DNA of 25,269 nucleotides, taken from assembly GCA_046545955.1 (NCBI GenBank), contig JBKGYS010000018.1, forward strand, positions 1 through 25,269. Direction: 5' to 3'. The translations under genes and the position numbers were made by a program. Position 1 is the first letter of the stretch. Each line of letters begins with the position of its first letter. Shown one piece after another: positions 23,513 to 25,269 of the stretch. Under the pieces are notes generated by a model. The model did no database searches, was not told where the DNA came from, and worked only from the letters and a program-made list of their open reading frames with translations. The DNA comes from SLAN01 sp046545955 (lineage in GTDB: Bacteria; Spirochaetota; Spirochaetia; DSM-27196; SKKC01).

Positions 23513-24783
23513 AACAGCGAGGGAAGCGCCCGGTCGATGCTCACCGTTATCGCCAGAACGGTGGCTGCCGCAGCGATCGCCGGAAAGAGCATCCATAGTC
23601 TTCCGCGAAGCAATTCAACGCCTACTCCGCTCAATCCGTACGACAGCGGAGCGGCAAGGTGCGTGGCCATTTCGAGAAACGCGAAGACACGGCCGCGACG
23701 CTCGTATGGTACCGCTCGCTGCAGCACCGTCATTGAGCTCACATGCGCAACCGATACTCCGGCTCCGCACAAAGGCAGCGCCGCGAACATGACCGGTATA
23801 CTCAAAGAGGACGCCGCGAAAAGGCCGAGCGCGAGGCACACGTACGCACCGCGGAAGATCACGATCTCGCGGGGACCGTCGATGTCCGCGGTTGCCATGA
23901 TGACGTAACCGACTATCCCACCGCCCAGCGTGGCTGCAAGCATGTATCCGAAATACGCTTCCGACACGCCTATTACATCTCGCAGAATGAACGGCAGTGC
24001 TACAACGATCGGGGGATACAGCAGATTCGCAACAAACTGCAGAAGAATTATCGTGCGAAGATTTCGGCGGCCGAAACTGAACTGAAGACCCGTACGTATG
24101 TCGTTCAAGGAGCGGTCGAGCGCGGCGCGAAGGCGTGCTCCGGCTCCCGTTCCAAGACGCGGGCTATCGGTCGCGATAGCACCGGTAAGCTCCGGCGACA
24201 CCCTGATAAAGAGCTCCTGAAATGCCGAGACAAGATACCCGGCTCCGTTGATGATAAACGTAATCGGCGCCCCGAGGACCGTGTAAATGGTACCTCCGAT
24301 CGCGTTGCCGGACAGATTGGCGAGTTGAACGAGCGAGCCGCGCAGGCTGTTGGCGGGTCGCAGCCTGTCGGGATTGGTTACAATATCGGGTACTATCGCG
24401 TTAACAGCAGGGAAGAACAGCGTATTTGCGCTGCCCACGAGTACCGTTGCGACAAGCACCACGGCGACTGCGTCCATCCCGCGAAAAATAATGAGTAAGC
24501 CGGTGGTTACCATTACGAGTCCGCGAGCAATGTCACTTCCGACGATGAGCTTCTTCCTCGATACCATGTCGGCAATAGCGCCTGCGATCGGTGCAAGAAT
24601 AAAGCCCGGCAGGAACGTGAGAAAATGGTAGGTGCCTACGAGGGCAGCGTTGTCGGTGAGGTCCACAAGATACAGGACGACGACGATGAGGTATAAGCTA
24701 TTGCCGAGCGTAGATACCATCTGGCCGCCGATCAGCAGAGAGAGGTGTGTTGCGGAATTGTAGCGTTGCGTCTCGGGTTTCAA
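23485..24783 (-). CDS. MFS transporter, DHA3-like exporter
   Basis: A proton-driven export protein of the inner membrane, 432 aa with about 12 hydrophobic helices in two halves. The loop between helices 2 and 3 reads ADMVSRKKLIVGSDIARG, the MFS motif A region, and the sequence PGFILAPIAGAIADMVSRK followed by NTLFFPAVNAIVPDIV is characteristic of the EntS/macrolide-efflux (DHA3) branch. The start is TTG at 24783, with GAGG five or six bases upstream; an overlapping ATG there runs directly into TGA. The 3' end meets the kinase gene and is partly duplicated. The substrate is unknown. Confidence 0.92.
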   Translation of the reverse strand: MKPETQRYNSATHLSLLIGGQMVSTLGNSLYLIVVVLYLVDLTDNAALVGTYHFLTFLPGFILAPIAGAIADMVSRKKLIVGSDIARGLVMVTTGLLIIFRGMDAVAVVLVATVLVGSANTLFFPAVNAIVPDIVTNPDRLRPANSLRGSLVQLANLSGNAIGGTIYTVLGAPITFIINGAGYLVSAFQELFIRVSPELTGAIATDSPRLGTGAGARLRAALDRSLNDIRTGLQFSFGRRNLRTIILLQFVANLLYPPIVVALPFILRDVIGVSEAYFGYMLAATLGGGIVGYVIMATADIDGPREIVIFRGAYVCLALGLFAASSLSIPVMFAALPLCGAGVSVAHVSSMTVLQRAVPYERRGRVFAFLEMATHLAAPLSYGLSGVGVELLRGRLWMLFPAIAAAATVLAITVSIDRALPSLFISGSISGE

Positions 24784-24877
24784 TACATCCTCAAGGTGGG
24801 CAATGTCGCCGATCGCCCATACATCGTTCTAAAGCACTTGCAAACTGCAGTCGTTCCTGACAAGCTTCGTGGTCTAT

Positions 24878-25264
24878 ATGAAGCAAAGATTACATACCGA
24901 CAAGGCGCCTGCGGCTATCGGCCCGTATAGTCAGGCGGTTATATCCGGAGAACATCTGTTCGTTTCAGGTCAGCTCCCGCTTTTGACCGACGGAAGTATG
25001 GTGGAAGAAGGCTTTGCCGCGCAAGTGAAAGCCGCTCTCGCGAATCTTACCGCGATTGTAAGGGAAGCGGGTTCCGGCCCGTCCGGTAGACCGTTTGAAA
25101 TCGTGAAAGTCACCGCCTACCTTACCGATATGACAAAATACGGTGAGTTCAACGAGATATACAGCGAAGTCTTCGGCGAGGACAAACCGGCGAGGGCTGT
25201 CGTGGGCGTCGCATCACTTCCGAAGGATGCCCCGGTAGAAATCGAGTGCATCGCCATTTCGTAG
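24878..25264 (+). CDS. ridA: RidA/YjgF/UK114-family protein
   Basis: RidA proteins deaminate reactive enamine/imine intermediates made by PLP enzymes. The 128-aa protein has the family pattern APAAIGPYSQAVISGEHLFVSGQLPL at the N terminus, VKVTAYLTDMTKYGEFNEIYSEVF in the middle and PARAVVGVASLPKDAPVEIECIAI at the end, which includes the conserved Arg of the active site (ARAVVGV). ATG 24878 is preferred; GTG 24869 would add three residues. No strong Shine-Dalgarno is present. It is divergent from the MFS gene across a 94-bp gap in which no clear promoter was found. Confidence 0.94.
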   Translation: MKQRLHTDKAPAAIGPYSQAVISGEHLFVSGQLPLLTDGSMVEEGFAAQVKAALANLTAIVREAGSGPSGRPFEIVKVTAYLTDMTKYGEFNEIYSEVFGEDKPARAVVGVASLPKDAPVEIECIAIS

Positions 25265-25269
25265 CGGCA

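Noticed and set aside
23743..24498. 251-codon plus-strand frame within the MFS gene
   Set aside because: Its product is highly charged and Arg-rich, opposite a well-supported 12-helix transporter.

Overview
The window looks like chromosomal housekeeping DNA from a GC-rich spirochaete, probably a free-living Spirochaeta-type lineage from a saline habitat. This is an inference. It rests on a BMP-family (PnrA/TmpC-like) purine-nucleoside uptake operon, a solitary CheW, a tRNA gene without encoded CCA, and exported proteins that are very rich in Asp and Glu (the PASTA protein and the BMP binding protein). No rRNA, phage, transposase or CRISPR array is visible.

Layout. (1) 1-2700: a 20-bp tandem repeat, a def promoter, then def, fmt and a membrane-anchored PASTA protein in one tight operon (formyl-Met metabolism plus an envelope protein). 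(2) 2700-3110: a tRNA-Gly(CCC) unit with its own promoter and intrinsic terminator, then three 32-bp GC-rich repeats and a second strong promoter. (3) 3140-5572: an S9 prolyl-oligopeptidase-type peptidase followed closely by a small protein with a FliG-like look. (4) 5586-9136: a PlsC-type acyltransferase (-), a secreted DUF547 protein (+), an unlisted 45-codon ORF with a strong Shine-Dalgarno (+), an SDR oxidoreductase (-), and a phytol/dolichol-kinase-like membrane protein (+). (5) 9155-14816: a nucleoside import and catabolism operon (BMP binding protein, double ABC ATPase, two permeases, deoC), with a stem-loop between the first two genes. (6) 14880-16762: a 57-codon hypothetical ORF, a long leader with a perfect hairpin, an NSS-family sodium symporter and a strong terminator. 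(7) 16844-23437: a same-strand series of cheW, a DegT/DnrJ-fold protein that has lost its PLP lysine, an exported M15-type metallopeptidase, a double-REC response regulator with a STAS-like middle, and a soluble hybrid histidine kinase (PAS-HisKA-HATPase-REC-REC-HPT). (8) 23485-25264: an MFS exporter (-) whose 3' end is partly duplicated at the kinase stop codon, and a RidA-family protein (+).

How the parts fit. The transporter operon imports (deoxy)nucleosides, and DeoC would channel deoxyribose 5-phosphate into glycolysis. The cheW-to-kinase series is the most unusual region: a signalling scaffold, a probable pseudo-aminotransferase, a wall peptidase and a complete multistep phosphorelay lie together. 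Coordinates of starts, promoters and hairpins were read by eye; no database search or folding program was run.
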